Positions 1 to 9,521 are shown, numbered from the stretch's first letter. The stretch: 64,000 bases of DNA from Acidobacteriota bacterium (GCA_009861545.1 VXME01000150.1:1-64000); one strand, 5' to 3'. Notes: generated from the sequence alone by a model not told the origin. Numbers and translations: made by a program.

Positions 1-142
1 TTTATCTGGTGCCACCCCGCCCGGCCTCCCCCCCCGCCCGCCGCGCCCCCCCGCGGGGGCGGGCCCCCCGCGGGGCGGCGCCCCCCCCCCGCCCGCGCGC
101 GCGCCACGACGAGGACCTCCCGCAGGCCAAGTGGGGGCTGGG
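1..142. other. C/G-rich low-complexity left edge, no gene
   Basis: The first 110 bases are almost pure C and G with many homopolymer C runs. No credible coding region lies here; the open frames that cross it have a proline/arginine-rich composition typical of translated GC noise. It could be a real low-complexity intergenic stretch or a contig-end artefact. Confidence 0.5.
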
Positions 143-174
143 GCCTAACGCGTCGCCCTGGCGACGGGTTAGGC
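143..174 (-). terminator. strong hairpin with attC-like outer boxes, possible terminator
   Basis: Arms at 143-156 and 161-174 pair over 14 bp with one mismatch around a 4-base loop. The hairpin lies about 70 bp past the stop of the minus-strand ATPase gene, where a terminator would be expected. The outer seven bases read GCCTAAC and GTTAGGC, which also fit the R''/R' consensus of integron attC sites, but the 32-base span is much shorter than usual attC sites. A terminator is the simpler reading. Confidence 0.45.
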
Positions 175-245
175 GGCGCTCGCTGCTCGGGCGGGGACAC
201 CGGCGAGCGCCATCGCCGCGGACGCCTCTGCCCGGCGGGCGCCCG

Positions 246-1847
246 TCACATGCCCCAGACGGTGACAGGCGCGCGGCCGCCGGACCGTGCGCGGCGGAAG
301 ATCTTCTCCTCCCAGGTCTTGGTCTCCGAGCGGTCGAAGACGATCAGGTGGCCCGCCTCGGCCCCGCAACGACCCATGTAGCCCCGCGTCTGCTCGACTC
401 CTTCGCGGACAGTCGGCTCCAGCCCGTCGCCGCGCACCTTGCACTCGACCACGAAGCGGCGGATGCATCCGGCGTGCGGCCAGACGATCAGCAGGTCCAC
501 GCGCCCCCGACCCAGGGCATACTCCCGCTCGACACGCCCCCCGCCGTTGACCACCTTCTGCAGGTATGCCTGCAGCAACAGTTGCGGCCCGGCCTCCTGG
601 TAGCGGTCGAAGCGCTGCGTCCAGTGCTCCGAGTGCTCGCGGAAGAACCGCTGGAACGCGGCGAGGAGCTTGTCGACGTTCAATCCGCCGTCCGCGTCCA
701 CGAACCACGCCGCCTCCGCGTCGACGTCGTCCTGCGTGATCCATGTGAGCTCGCGCGGAATCACCTCCGCGTAGATCGGATTCGCGATGCGCTTCGCATC
801 GTGTTGCGCCAGCAGGCCCAGGTCGCGCACGTACTCGACGTCGCGGTCCCGGTCCGCGTAGCCGTCCCGATCCTCGGCGCCGGTCAGCATCGGCAACACC
901 ACCCGCCGCACCCGCTCCTCGCGCAGCTTGTCGGCCAGGTTGTCCAGATGCGTCACGCGGGCGAGGATCAGCCGCTCCTGGGCGCCCAGGATGTCCCCTT
1001 CCGTGATGGCGCGGGAACGGTCGCGGCCCGCCCTGCTCTTGAAGCACGCCTCGCGACACAACGCGTTCACCAGCCACGGCTGCCCCGCCGTCCGCGTCCG
1101 GATCGCTTCCAGCGCCGCCGGGGCGAACGCCTGCCCTGTTTCCGCCGTGTGTTGCGCCAGGAGCGCCCGTGTCTCCGCCGCGGTGAAGTCGCCCAGCCGC
1201 AGCGACGCGGACTTGATGTTGAACGCGCTGCCGCCGAGCACCAGCGCGTTCCGCGCCGTGGAGTGGACGCGGTAGTCGCGCACGTCCCGCACCCCGCACA
1301 GGATCACGCTGTGCGGGAATCCCCCGGGCCGCTGGTCGTACCCGGCGCGAAGCTGCCGCAGCACCGACAGCAGCGTGTCGCCCACCAGCGTGTCGATCTC
1401 GTCGATCAACAGGACGAGCGGCCGCGGGTCGGCGCGGGCCCACCGCGACAACACCTCGAACAGCGCGCCGTCCGGCCCGGCGTCCGCTAGCGCCGCATTC
1501 CGCAGCCGCCCCGGCGTCTCGTCGTCCAGCGTCATCTCCGCCCTGGTGGCCAACTGGCCGAGCAGGGCGCGTAGCGCCCGCGCGGTGTCCTCGCGCGCCG
1601 CCTGGCCGACCTCGAAGTTCGCGTAGACGCAACGGTAGTCGCCGGCCTCTCCGCTGTTCAACAGATCGCGCAGCGCCAGCAGCGCCGACGTCTTGCCCGT
1701 CTGCCGCGGGGCGTGCAGCGCGAAGTACTTGCCGCTCCGTACGAAACCGAGCACCTCGTCGAGGTCGATCCGCTCCAAGGGCGGGATCAGGTAATGCTCG
1801 TCGGGGCGGACGGGACCTTCGGTGTTGAACTCCTTCATCGCTTCCAA
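246..1847 (-). CDS. AAA-family ATPase with C-terminal PD-(D/E)XK nuclease-like domain
   Basis: This 533-residue protein has a clear Walker A motif (APRQTGKTS, residues 46-54) and a Walker B motif (LLIDEID, about 146-152), as in the AAA-ATPase-like proteins that carry a degenerate nuclease domain at the C-terminus. Around residues 435-510 there is a GRGRVDLLIVWP segment followed by FVVECKV, the D...ExK pattern of PD-(D/E)XK enzymes. Such proteins are common, usually cytoplasmic and of uncertain role; a link to mobile elements or defence is inference. The start at 1847 is the furthest upstream ATG; an ATG three codons later is also possible. A hairpin follows the stop. Confidence 0.75.
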   Translation of the reverse strand: MEAMKEFNTEGPVRPDEHYLIPPLERIDLDEVLGFVRSGKYFALHAPRQTGKTSALLALRDLLNSGEAGDYRCVYANFEVGQAAREDTARALRALLGQLATRAEMTLDDETPGRLRNAALADAGPDGALFEVLSRWARADPRPLVLLIDEIDTLVGDTLLSVLRQLRAGYDQRPGGFPHSVILCGVRDVRDYRVHSTARNALVLGGSAFNIKSASLRLGDFTAAETRALLAQHTAETGQAFAPAALEAIRTRTAGQPWLVNALCREACFKSRAGRDRSRAITEGDILGAQERLILARVTHLDNLADKLREERVRRVVLPMLTGAEDRDGYADRDRDVEYVRDLGLLAQHDAKRIANPIYAEVIPRELTWITQDDVDAEAAWFVDADGGLNVDKLLAAFQRFFREHSEHWTQRFDRYQEAGPQLLLQAYLQKVVNGGGRVEREYALGRGRVDLLIVWPHAGCIRRFVVECKVRGDGLEPTVREGVEQTRGYMGRCGAEAGHLIVFDRSETKTWEEKIFRRARSGGRAPVTVWGM

Positions 1848-1928
1848 TTTGTCGCAACGCGCCTGTCACCGGTGACGGGCGGGCCCTTCGAGCCGTGTCG
1901 GGTCCGTCTCGCCGCTACGACACGGCGC

Positions 1929-2990
1929 TCAAGGCGACTCGGGCGGTGGAGGGATCACCGGCATCTCCCGGAGGCGCCGCCGGAATTCGGAGAGGTTCGT
2001 ACACGTGACCGCCGCGGCGACGAACGTGTCGAGCGGAAGGTCCGCATGGCGCGTCACGTCGTCGGCGACGATGTCCGCGGGCGCGTCGACGCCTCGTGTT
2101 CGAAGCGCGGCAGTCACCGCCTGCGCGCGAGCCGCCGCGAGACCCTCCGCATGCCCCTGCCGGCGGCCTTTCGCATGTCCCTGCGCCGCCGCCCGCCGGC
2201 TCATCGAGCGTGTGAGCGGATCATCTTCCGGGGTCGTTCCCTCGCGCGCGCCCAGCGCCAGCGCCACGCGCTCCAGCGCCCGCCAGCTTTCCGCCGACAA
2301 CGGCTCCTCCGTCAGCGCCCGGTGGATTTCCGCCGCCGTCCAGCCCGGAAACGCCAGGCTCTCCTCCGCCTCGCGATAACCGTCGCCCCGGCGCACGTGA
2401 ATCGCCAGTCCCGGTCGCCGCACCGAGATGTTCCACGGGACCTCCGCCCAGATCTCCGGAAACCCGCATTCCTGGTACACGCCGAGCTTCCACCGGCGCA
2501 CGTCCGTGGAGTGGTCTACCTCCAGAGCGACGTCCGGCAACGGGTCCTCGCCGATGATCACGGCCGAGCCCAGGCCCCGCGCCCGGTCCGGATGCAGATA
2601 CAGGATTTCGTCGGCCTGCATGATCCAACGCCTGCGGCCCTCCGCGTCCCTGCGCAGCAGATCCGCCGATCCGAGGCACAGGATCCCGGAACCGCGCAGC
2701 GAGGCGATTCGCTCGACCAGTCCCGTCAGCCGACGGGTCGGCCGCTCGTGCCACGTGGAAGTCGGCTCGCGGGTCTTCCAGGCGGTCTCGGTGGAGCCAT
2801 CCCAGAATTCCAGGTGGCCGTCGTAGGCATCGAGGGCGCTCTCGGGCAGATGAAACGACTCGCATCCGGGCAGATCCGGCGGGCGGGCGGTTGCCGGCAG
2901 CGCCGGGGCGGAAGCGACCGGCCGCGGCTCGAACAACGTGAAGGCGAACGACCCGCCACGGTGCGCTTTCCGGTCGAGTGCCGCCACCAC
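1929..2990 (-). CDS. Uma2-like (DUF820) putative endonuclease
   Basis: The 353-residue protein carries the Uma2/DUF820 signature near residues 150-190: PDVALEVDHSTDVRRWKL followed by YQECGFPEIWAEVP. This resembles the family core (PDLVVEV...K...Y...GVPEYW) and the PD-(D/E)XK fold. The C-terminal 100 residues are alanine/arginine-rich, as often seen in these proteins. Uma2 proteins are abundant in multicopy in some phyla, and their biological role is poorly known. It shares strand with the ATPase gene but is separated by 81 bp. The exact start is uncertain. Confidence 0.6.
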   Translation of the reverse strand: MVAALDRKAHRGGSFAFTLFEPRPVASAPALPATARPPDLPGCESFHLPESALDAYDGHLEFWDGSTETAWKTREPTSTWHERPTRRLTGLVERIASLRGSGILCLGSADLLRRDAEGRRRWIMQADEILYLHPDRARGLGSAVIIGEDPLPDVALEVDHSTDVRRWKLGVYQECGFPEIWAEVPWNISVRRPGLAIHVRRGDGYREAEESLAFPGWTAAEIHRALTEEPLSAESWRALERVALALGAREGTTPEDDPLTRSMSRRAAAQGHAKGRRQGHAEGLAAARAQAVTAALRTRGVDAPADIVADDVTRHADLPLDTFVAAAVTCTNLSEFRRRLREMPVIPPPPESP

Positions 2991-3181
2991 ACCATTCTAG
3001 CGCCCCGAAACGACGCGCAGGCTCGGCGCGTCGACCCATCCCCCCGCTCCATGACCTTGCGCCTCGGCACCTGGCTTCTCCGCGTTCTGCAGCGCAAGCT
3101 CCGCCCGTCAATCGTCGCTATACGGTCTTGCGCCGGCTCCGCACTCTCGATACAGTGCGGAATCGTACGGGGAGGACAACC

Positions 3182-4840
3182 ATGCCCAAGGCGACACGGA
3201 AGGATGCGAGCGTCAGTCGGAGGGCCTTTCTCAGGAAGGGCGCGACCGCCGGCGTCGGCGCGACCGCGCTGGCCGGCCTCGGCGGACGGACCCAGGAGGC
3301 GGAGGCGCAGGACTTCTGGGACATGTCGGCTGATCTGGTGACCATCGGCGCCGGCACCGCGGGGCTTGCGGCGGCCGTCTCCGCCATCGACCACGGCGCC
3401 TCCGTGATCATGGTCGAGGAGAACACCGATATCGGCGGGCACGGCCTGTGCTCCGGCGGCAACGTGCACCTCGGCGGCGGCACCAGCAACCAGAAGAAGC
3501 ACGGAGTGGAGGACTCTGCGGATCAGGTGTTCCTGGACTGGATCCGCCACGACCACCTGCAGAGCCGCTACAGCGACCGGGACCTCGTGCGCGCCTTCGC
3601 GGACGAGAACGCCGCAACCTACGAGTTCCTGATCGAGAACGGCGTCAAGTTCCAGGACCACCTGGTCGGTCCCACCCAGGCCTCGCGGGTGCGCCGGCAA
3701 CAACGCACCATCCAGTGGCCGGTCGCCAGCGAGCGGGTCACCCATCATCCGACCCGCGTGGGGTCCGGCCTCGTCCGGGCGCTCGAGAAGAGCGCGCGGG
3801 CACAGGGCGCGGAGGTCCTGCTGCGTCACAAGATGCAGAGCATCGTGCGCGAGAGCCCGTCGTCGGGCCGCGTGCTCGGCATCACGGCGACCCACGACGG
3901 CCGCACCGTGAACATCCGGGCGAACAAGGGCGTCCTGGTGGCCACCGGCGGCAGCACCAGCAACGTGACCCTGCGCCGCACCTTCGACCCGCGGCTGACC
4001 GAGGAGTACCAGGTGGCGGGCGAGCCCTGGTCGCGGCAGAGCGGAGACGGCGAGCTGGCCGCGATGGCGGTCGGGGCATCGCTCTGGGGCACCGCCAACC
4101 AGACCTGCGAGCAGGGGATCGCGATCTCGAAGACGCGCCACATCGGGTGCCAGTGGGGCTACTCCAGCCTGATCTGGCAGACGGACAGCCGCATCTTCGA
4201 TCTCGCCCGCGCCTCGGGCCTGACCGTGATCGACTGGCAGGATCTGATCCTGGTCAACCAGACCGGCCGGCGGTTCTGGAACGAGGTGGATGCCCGCTAC
4301 GACTTCTTCGCCGCGGCCATGGCCTGGAGCGGCGACGAGAACAAGCTGAACGGCGGTGGTCCCATCTGGGCCATCTTCGACCAGGACGCGGTGGAGCGGG
4401 AGGAATGGGATCCGCGTCCGCCCAACGTCGATCCGGACTACTTCTTCCAGGCCGATACCCTGGCCGAACTGGCCGCCGCGATCAAGAACCCGTACCAGAC
4501 GCTGTCGATGTCCGGCGCCACTCTCGAGGAGACCGTCGCGCGTTACAACTCCTTCGTCGACCTCGGCGAGGACGAGGATTTCGACAAGCCCACGCCCCGC
4601 TACAAGATCGAGCGGCCGCCGTTCTATGCAGCGTGGTCGACACCCATCCTCCACGACTCGCTGACCGGGTTGCGCACGAACGCGAAGGCGCAGGTCATCG
4701 ACATGCGGGGTCAGGTCATCCCGGGGCTGTACTGCGCCGGGGAGTCGCAGGGGGGCTTCGCGCAGCACGGTCTCGGCCGCTGCCTCGTCTTCGGCCGCAT
4801 TGCCGGCCGTGACGCGGCAGTCAACGGGGGGATGGCGTAG
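3182..4840 (+). CDS. Tat-exported FAD-dependent oxidoreductase of the fumarate reductase flavoprotein family
   Basis: The 552-residue product begins with a twin-arginine signal (SRRAFLRKG, residues 12-20), so it is probably exported folded with its cofactor. A dinucleotide-binding motif for FAD follows (GAGTAGLAAA, about 56-65), and the C-terminus has the closing FAD segment (GLYCAGESQGG...GRCLVFGRIAG). This is the layout of soluble fumarate reductase, urocanate reductase and ketosteroid-dehydrogenase-like flavoproteins; the substrate cannot be read from sequence. The ATG at 3182 was chosen over an upstream ATG at 2978 because it gives the Tat signal directly and has a purine-rich ribosome site (GGGGAGGA) just before it. 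Confidence 0.85.
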   Translation: MPKATRKDASVSRRAFLRKGATAGVGATALAGLGGRTQEAEAQDFWDMSADLVTIGAGTAGLAAAVSAIDHGASVIMVEENTDIGGHGLCSGGNVHLGGGTSNQKKHGVEDSADQVFLDWIRHDHLQSRYSDRDLVRAFADENAATYEFLIENGVKFQDHLVGPTQASRVRRQQRTIQWPVASERVTHHPTRVGSGLVRALEKSARAQGAEVLLRHKMQSIVRESPSSGRVLGITATHDGRTVNIRANKGVLVATGGSTSNVTLRRTFDPRLTEEYQVAGEPWSRQSGDGELAAMAVGASLWGTANQTCEQGIAISKTRHIGCQWGYSSLIWQTDSRIFDLARASGLTVIDWQDLILVNQTGRRFWNEVDARYDFFAAAMAWSGDENKLNGGGPIWAIFDQDAVEREEWDPRPPNVDPDYFFQADTLAELAAAIKNPYQTLSMSGATLEETVARYNSFVDLGEDEDFDKPTPRYKIERPPFYAAWSTPILHDSLTGLRTNAKAQVIDMRGQVIPGLYCAGESQGGFAQHGLGRCLVFGRIAGRDAAVNGGMA

Positions 4841-4868
4841 CCGGCCCGGCAATCCGCAGGCGCAGCGG

Positions 4869-5732
4869 GTGACGCCGAATCGGGACGAAACCGCAGTGAC
4901 CGACAAGGTAACGCCGCCGGCAGCAGCCGGCGGCACGGCCATCGACCCCGGAGGCCGCAAGCCGACGAGGGAGTCGCATCCGACGAGCATCGCCGTGTGG
5001 GGCGTACCGTCGCCCGTCGTGGTGAGCCGCCGCTTCGCGGCGACCGTCGGCGTGAAGTGCGCGGCGGGGTGCCCGCTGGCGGGCCGGCAGGTCGTGGTCC
5101 GCGACGCGGCGGGGGCCGACGTCGGGCACGGAAGCCTCGGAGAGAGCCCGGCGCCCGGCACCCGCGCCCTGTACGCCGCGGAGGTGATGCTGGAGGCCCC
5201 GGCCGAGGAGGGGGTCCACGCCTGGACCGCGGCTTTCGGCGGGACGGAACCCGACGCGGCTCCGGCGCAAGAGTCGGTCTCTCCGCAGGAAGCGACTCCA
5301 TCCCGCGCGGGACAGCCGGTTCAGCCCGCGACGCCGGCTCCGGCGCAGCACCTGCCGTCCGAGCACGCTCACCCGGCAGCGCCGGCTCCGGCGCAGCAGG
5401 CGGCATGCGAGCACGAAGGCTCGGTCACCACGTTCGGTTTCCGCGCGGTTACCCGGCCCGAGCACCGCGTCACGGTGACGGTCGTCGATCGGGATACGGA
5501 GACGCGCCTCGCCGGCGCCGAGGTACGGGTGGGCGTCTACCGGGGGACGACCGACGCGAGCGGACAGGCCCACGTCGCGGTGCACCCGGGAAGCTACGAC
5601 CTCTACGTGCGCAAGGCCGGCTACCAGCCGCACGCAGACCGCATTCCGGTGGTGTCCGGAGACGTCATTCGCGAGGTGGCGGCGGTGCGCGTAACGGACG
5701 CGGACCTGGACGACGACCAGGTGTGGATGTGA
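4869..5732 (+). CDS. protein with C-terminal carboxypeptidase-regulatory-like domain
   Basis: The last 90 residues form a beta-sandwich of the carboxypeptidase-regulatory/transthyretin type (RVTVTVVDRDTETRLAGAEVRVG, GTTDASGQAHVAVHPGSYDLYVRKAGY, about residues 195-265). The N-terminal part may be a second sandwich domain, and the two are joined by a proline/alanine/glutamine-rich linker with near-repeats of PATPAPAQ. No signal peptide is evident. The start is uncertain: an in-frame ATG at 4800 overlaps the upstream flavoprotein gene, and GTG codons at 4869 and 4896 are alternatives. It may be co-transcribed with the flavoprotein gene. The function is unknown. Confidence 0.6.
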   Translation: MTPNRDETAVTDKVTPPAAAGGTAIDPGGRKPTRESHPTSIAVWGVPSPVVVSRRFAATVGVKCAAGCPLAGRQVVVRDAAGADVGHGSLGESPAPGTRALYAAEVMLEAPAEEGVHAWTAAFGGTEPDAAPAQESVSPQEATPSRAGQPVQPATPAPAQHLPSEHAHPAAPAPAQQAACEHEGSVTTFGFRAVTRPEHRVTVTVVDRDTETRLAGAEVRVGVYRGTTDASGQAHVAVHPGSYDLYVRKAGYQPHADRIPVVSGDVIREVAAVRVTDADLDDDQVWM

Positions 5733-5735
5733 CCA

Positions 5736-6746
5736 TCAGTGTCCCTGGGCCGCTTCCTCGGCGGCCCGACGCTCTTCCTCTCGCGCGCCGGCCAGGATAT
5801 TCGTCAAGCCGTAGTTGCCCTCGTGGCAGGCGTGCTCGAAGATCGGCCCGATGGTCTGCTTCATCGGCATTTCGGCCGTCCAGGGCGCGTCCCAGGTCTC
5901 CGGATCCTCCACCGTGAAGCGGTAGATGATGGTGTCATCGGCCGCGCGGGTGAACCGCTCGGTCACCTGGAGGGCGGGGCCGGCGCCGCGGAACGGGTTC
6001 TTGCCGTTGTAGTTGGTGGTTTCGACCACCAGCGTGTCGCCCTCCCAGCGCCCGCGCGACTGGCCCATCCATCCGCGTGCGCCGGCCGGCGGCGCCGGTC
6101 GGCCGTCGAGCGGGATGATGCGCGCGTCATGAATCATCTCCGTGAGGATCATGACGTAGTCCCGGTTCTGGACGATGTGGTAGTTGGCGTTGTAGCCCGC
6201 GTTCATCATCGGCGGGCCGGCGCCGCGCATGACGATGCAGCGGGCGCCGAGCGGCAGGTTCTCCGCCCGGTCGTACTGTCCGCCGCGCGCCTCGCGCGCC
6301 GCCCGGCGTTCCGCCGCGCGCTGCTGTCCCTGCGCATTCACGGGCGGGATTCTGCCGTTCGGCGGATCCACGATCAAGGACGTGCGCAGGTTGCGCGCGA
6401 AGGTCGACTGACTCCGGTCGAGCCCGAACTGCGTGAAGTCGTAGTGCACGTCGGGGATCGTGCCGGGGGTCGTCTGCGACGCCTCGCGCACCGCCCTTCC
6501 CTGCTCGATGGCGGCCGCCTCCTCGGGGGTATGGAAGGCCGTGGTCACGCCGTCGGGGCGCTCGAGCGGGGTGTAGGTCTGGTTGGTCCAGAACCCCTGC
6601 AGGTCCGGTTGGCCGTCCGCGGTGCGCGGTACCGCGTAGGCCTCCTGCTCCGCCGCCCGATTCGGCGCCGAGGCATCCTGACCGCCGGCGGGGACCACGG
6701 CGACCAGGGTCACGATCCCGACGAGAACGAGCGCGCGATGATGCAT
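5736..6746 (-). CDS. exported protein of unknown function, DGQPD/CHEGNYGLT family (copy 1)
   Basis: The 336-residue product has an N-terminal signal peptide (MHHRALVLVGIVTLVAVVPAG). Conserved blocks include DGQPDLQGFW with TPLERP, then TSLIVDPPNGRIPP, and near the end CHEGNYGLTNILAGAR. The gene at 9522-10520 encodes a paralog with the same blocks in the same order. Families of this type are, to my knowledge, expanded in Acidobacteriota and have no assigned activity. The chosen start removes 31 upstream residues that lack signal-peptide character. It converges with the preceding gene with only 3 bp between them. Confidence 0.8.
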   Translation of the reverse strand: MHHRALVLVGIVTLVAVVPAGGQDASAPNRAAEQEAYAVPRTADGQPDLQGFWTNQTYTPLERPDGVTTAFHTPEEAAAIEQGRAVREASQTTPGTIPDVHYDFTQFGLDRSQSTFARNLRTSLIVDPPNGRIPPVNAQGQQRAAERRAAREARGGQYDRAENLPLGARCIVMRGAGPPMMNAGYNANYHIVQNRDYVMILTEMIHDARIIPLDGRPAPPAGARGWMGQSRGRWEGDTLVVETTNYNGKNPFRGAGPALQVTERFTRAADDTIIYRFTVEDPETWDAPWTAEMPMKQTIGPIFEHACHEGNYGLTNILAGAREEERRAAEEAAQGH

Positions 6747-7080
6747 GGCGTGTCTCCTTCCAGCCGCGAGCACCCCGATTCGACCGGGGGCGGCGAACCG
6801 GCCGGCTCGGACCGGCGGGTACGGCGTCCTGCGGGCCACTCTACTACACGCGCCGCGGATCCGGGCGCGGCGCGATCCATGCTACGATCGAGCTTCGAGT
6901 CCTGAATCGCGAGCAGGCGTTCCTCCACCCGGAAGCCCGCTCAGAGTAGCGGGTGTCGCCGGGTACGCTCTCCGGCCCTTCCCTCCTCCCAGATTCTCTT
7001 GCGGACGCCCGTCGGGTCGACGGGCGATCACCGAAACGATCTGCGCCCGGGTGAGCGCGGAAACTGGAGCACGTACCCGC
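6747..7080. other. divergent intergenic region, no gene seen
   Basis: This 334-bp stretch separates the divergent starts of the exported DGQPD-family gene and the DEAD-box helicase gene, so it should carry both promoters. I could not identify convincing promoter boxes by eye. The open frames that cross it are extensions of the helicase frame or antisense noise. Confidence 0.5.
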
Positions 7081-8352
7081 ATGCAGTTCGCCGACCTGGG
7101 CCTGCGCCCGGAAATCCTCCGCGCGGTCGCCCGCGCGGGCTACGAGACCGCCACGCCGATCCAGGCGCGGGCCATTCCCGCGGCGCTGGACGGGCAGGAT
7201 CTGATCGCCTGCGCACAGACCGGCACCGGCAAGACGGCGGCCTTCCTGCTGCCGATTCTGCAGCACCTGGGCAGCGGCCGGCCGTGCCGCCCGCCGCGCG
7301 CGCTCGTGGTCACGCCGACGCGCGAGCTCGCCGCCCAGATCACGGAAGCGGCCCGGCAGTACGGCTGCTACCTGCGGCTGCGCAGCACTGTCGTCTTCGG
7401 CGGGGTCGGCATGGAGCCGCAGGAGCGCCGGCTGCGCGGCGGCCTCGACCTGCTCGTCGCCACGCCGGGACGGCTGCTCGATCACCTCGGGCGGGGCCAT
7501 GCACGGCTCGACCGCGTCGAGACCGTGGTCCTCGACGAGGCGGATCGCATGCTCGACATGGGATTCCTGCCCGACGTCCGGCGCATCCTCGAGGCCCTGC
7601 CGGAATCGCGCCAGAACCTCTTCTTCTCGGCGACCATGCCGGACGAGATCGAAAGGCTCATCCGCCGGACGGCGACGAATCCCACCGTGATCGAGGTAAC
7701 GCGTCGGGCGACGCCGGTCGGCGCCATCAGGCAGGTGGTTCACCCGGTCGCCATGACCAGCAAGAAGGACCTGCTCAAAACGCTTCTCGAACGCGCGGAC
7801 ATGGGACCGACGCTGGTGTTCACCCGCACGAAGGCCCGCGCCGATCAACTGGTGCGGCGCCTGGAGAAGTCCCGGCGCCAGGTTGCCGCGATCCATGGGA
7901 ACAAGAGCCAGGGCGCACGGACCCGCACCCTCGCCGGGTTCCGCGACGGCAGAATCGACACGCTGATCGCGACCGACATCGCCGCCCGCGGCATCGACGT
8001 CGAGGGCATCAGCCACGTCATCAACTTCGACCTGCCCCACGTCCCGGAAGACTACGTGCACCGCATCGGTCGCACGGCGCGGGCCGGGTCGAGCGGCCAC
8101 GCGGTCTCGCTGGCCGCACCGGAGGAAGGGCAGCAACTGGCCGCCATCGAGCGATTGGTCGGGAGCGCGATCCCGCGCGAGACGGTAGCCGGATTCGACG
8201 CCGCGCTCGACGTGACGGCACCGGCGCGACGGCGCCAGACGCCTCGCCCGAAGCGCCGCCGTCGACGACCGGAGGGAGGCGGGTACGCGCGCACCGCCGG
8301 GCCCGACAAGGTCGGAGCACCTGCCCGACCGCGCCGCCGCCCCGTCCGTTGA
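7081..8352 (+). CDS. rhlE: DEAD-box ATP-dependent RNA helicase, RhlE-like
   Basis: The 423-residue product shows the full DEAD-box motif series: a Q motif (FADLGL...GYETATPIQARAIP) in the first 35 residues, AQTGTGKT (motif I), PTRELAAQ (Ia), VLDEADRMLDMGF (II), FFSATMP (III), TLVFTRTK (IV), TDIAARGIDVEG (V) and YVHRIGRTARAG (VI). The C-terminal tail of about 50 residues is rich in arginine and proline, as in RhlE-type RNA-remodelling helicases. The ATG at 7081 is chosen because the Q motif begins immediately after it. It acts in the cytoplasm on structured RNA; the subfamily assignment is less certain than the family. Confidence 0.92.
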   Translation: MQFADLGLRPEILRAVARAGYETATPIQARAIPAALDGQDLIACAQTGTGKTAAFLLPILQHLGSGRPCRPPRALVVTPTRELAAQITEAARQYGCYLRLRSTVVFGGVGMEPQERRLRGGLDLLVATPGRLLDHLGRGHARLDRVETVVLDEADRMLDMGFLPDVRRILEALPESRQNLFFSATMPDEIERLIRRTATNPTVIEVTRRATPVGAIRQVVHPVAMTSKKDLLKTLLERADMGPTLVFTRTKARADQLVRRLEKSRRQVAAIHGNKSQGARTRTLAGFRDGRIDTLIATDIAARGIDVEGISHVINFDLPHVPEDYVHRIGRTARAGSSGHAVSLAAPEEGQQLAAIERLVGSAIPRETVAGFDAALDVTAPARRRQTPRPKRRRRRPEGGGYARTAGPDKVGAPARPRRRPVR

Positions 8353-8401
8353 TTCGGGGAGACCGGGTTCCCGGGTGACCGCGTGAATCCTCTCGGCGGC
8401 G

Positions 8402-9463
8402 CTATTCGGCGATGTGGACTTCCGCGATCGCGATCCCGCTCTCGCCGGCCACGGCGTACAGCAGAAAGATGCGCCCGCTGCCGGCGTCCTCGAAGATCGC
8501 GGGATCGCGGAGCTGGTTCACGTGCCCGTAGGCGGTGCTCCGGACGGACGGCTCGAGCGGCGCGTCGGCCCCTTCCCAGTCGAACTCCGGCCGCAGCACC
8601 TCGATGCCCGGGGTCTCCTTCCAGGTCATCCAGTCGCCGGCCAAGTCGATGGTGCTCAGCTTGATGTGCTCGGGCGCCTCGCCCACCTGCGTCCAGAAGA
8701 CGTAGAGCGTGTCGTCCCGCTTCAGCAGCGCCAGGTGGCGCATGTCCGCATTGAACAGCAGCGGTCCCTGCTCGAACCCGCCGAGCGGATCCCGCGACCG
8801 GTAGAACTGCCCCGGCATCGACAATGCGTAGGTGTAGCCGCCGTGCTCGAACACGCGCATGTAGGTCCGGCCGAGACGTTCGGGCCGCGTCTCGAAATCG
8901 ATGCCGTCGGGAGAGGTCGCCACCCGCGTCGTCTGCGTGCTGACATCGTCCAGGCCGTGGAAGTACATGACGATGCGGCGATTGGCGTCGTCGACGTGCA
9001 CGTCGGGCGACGCGATGTGCGGCGCGGTCGCCTCGAACAGTCCGTCGTGCGACATCGGCACCCCGCGCCGTTCCTGCGAGGCGCGCAGCCGCGCAGCCAC
9101 TTCGGGGGCGACCTCCGGCGGCTCGGTCAGGAAGTACGAATCGGCGATCTGCAGGCTGCCCGGCGGGTGGATGGTCCACGGCCCGAGCAGGTCGTCGGCG
9201 TACGCCAGGCGGATGTAGAGGCCCTTGTGGTCGGCGAAGTACAGGTAGTACCTGCCCAGCCGGTCCTCCACCCAATCGGGAACCTCGATCAGGGACGGGC
9301 CCTGGATGTTCACCCCGATGCTCGGGTGCAGATCCGGGGTGATGATCGGTGCGTCCAGCAGGCGCTCGACACGTACTTCGGACTCCGTCGTCTGTGCGTC
9401 GGCCGCGGCGGCTCCAAGAGCCATTGCCACCGCGGCGACGCCGATAAGCGTTCGCATCGTCAC
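8402..9463 (-). CDS. exported five-bladed beta-propeller glycosidase-like protein (GH43-type fold)
   Basis: The 353-residue product has a signal peptide ending near DAQ at residues 22-24. It then shows recurring propeller strands with GRYYLYFADHKGLYIRLAYADDLLGPW, RIVMYFHGL, MRVFEHGGYTYALSM, FYRSRDPLGGF, TLYVFWTQVG and RDPAIFEDAGSGRIFLLYAV. This alternation of (W/Y)YLYF and S/T-x-D-L/P-G-x-W/F is characteristic of GH43/GH32/GH117-like folds acting on carbohydrates. The catalytic carboxylates cannot be assigned with confidence, so 'hydrolase' is inference. The ATG two codons downstream is an alternative start. Confidence 0.65.
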   Translation of the reverse strand: MTMRTLIGVAAVAMALGAAAADAQTTESEVRVERLLDAPIITPDLHPSIGVNIQGPSLIEVPDWVEDRLGRYYLYFADHKGLYIRLAYADDLLGPWTIHPPGSLQIADSYFLTEPPEVAPEVAARLRASQERRGVPMSHDGLFEATAPHIASPDVHVDDANRRIVMYFHGLDDVSTQTTRVATSPDGIDFETRPERLGRTYMRVFEHGGYTYALSMPGQFYRSRDPLGGFEQGPLLFNADMRHLALLKRDDTLYVFWTQVGEAPEHIKLSTIDLAGDWMTWKETPGIEVLRPEFDWEGADAPLEPSVRSTAYGHVNQLRDPAIFEDAGSGRIFLLYAVAGESGIAIAEVHIAE

Positions 9464-9521
9464 CTGGTCAACCCTCCAGACTCCCGGCGATCTCCCGAAT
9501 GGGCGAAGGCATCGCTCCTCG

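Noticed and set aside
9-1490. 493-residue plus-strand open frame
   Set aside because: It is antisense to the AAA ATPase gene, starts in the low-complexity edge and is proline/arginine-rich; the minus-strand frame carries clear Walker motifs.
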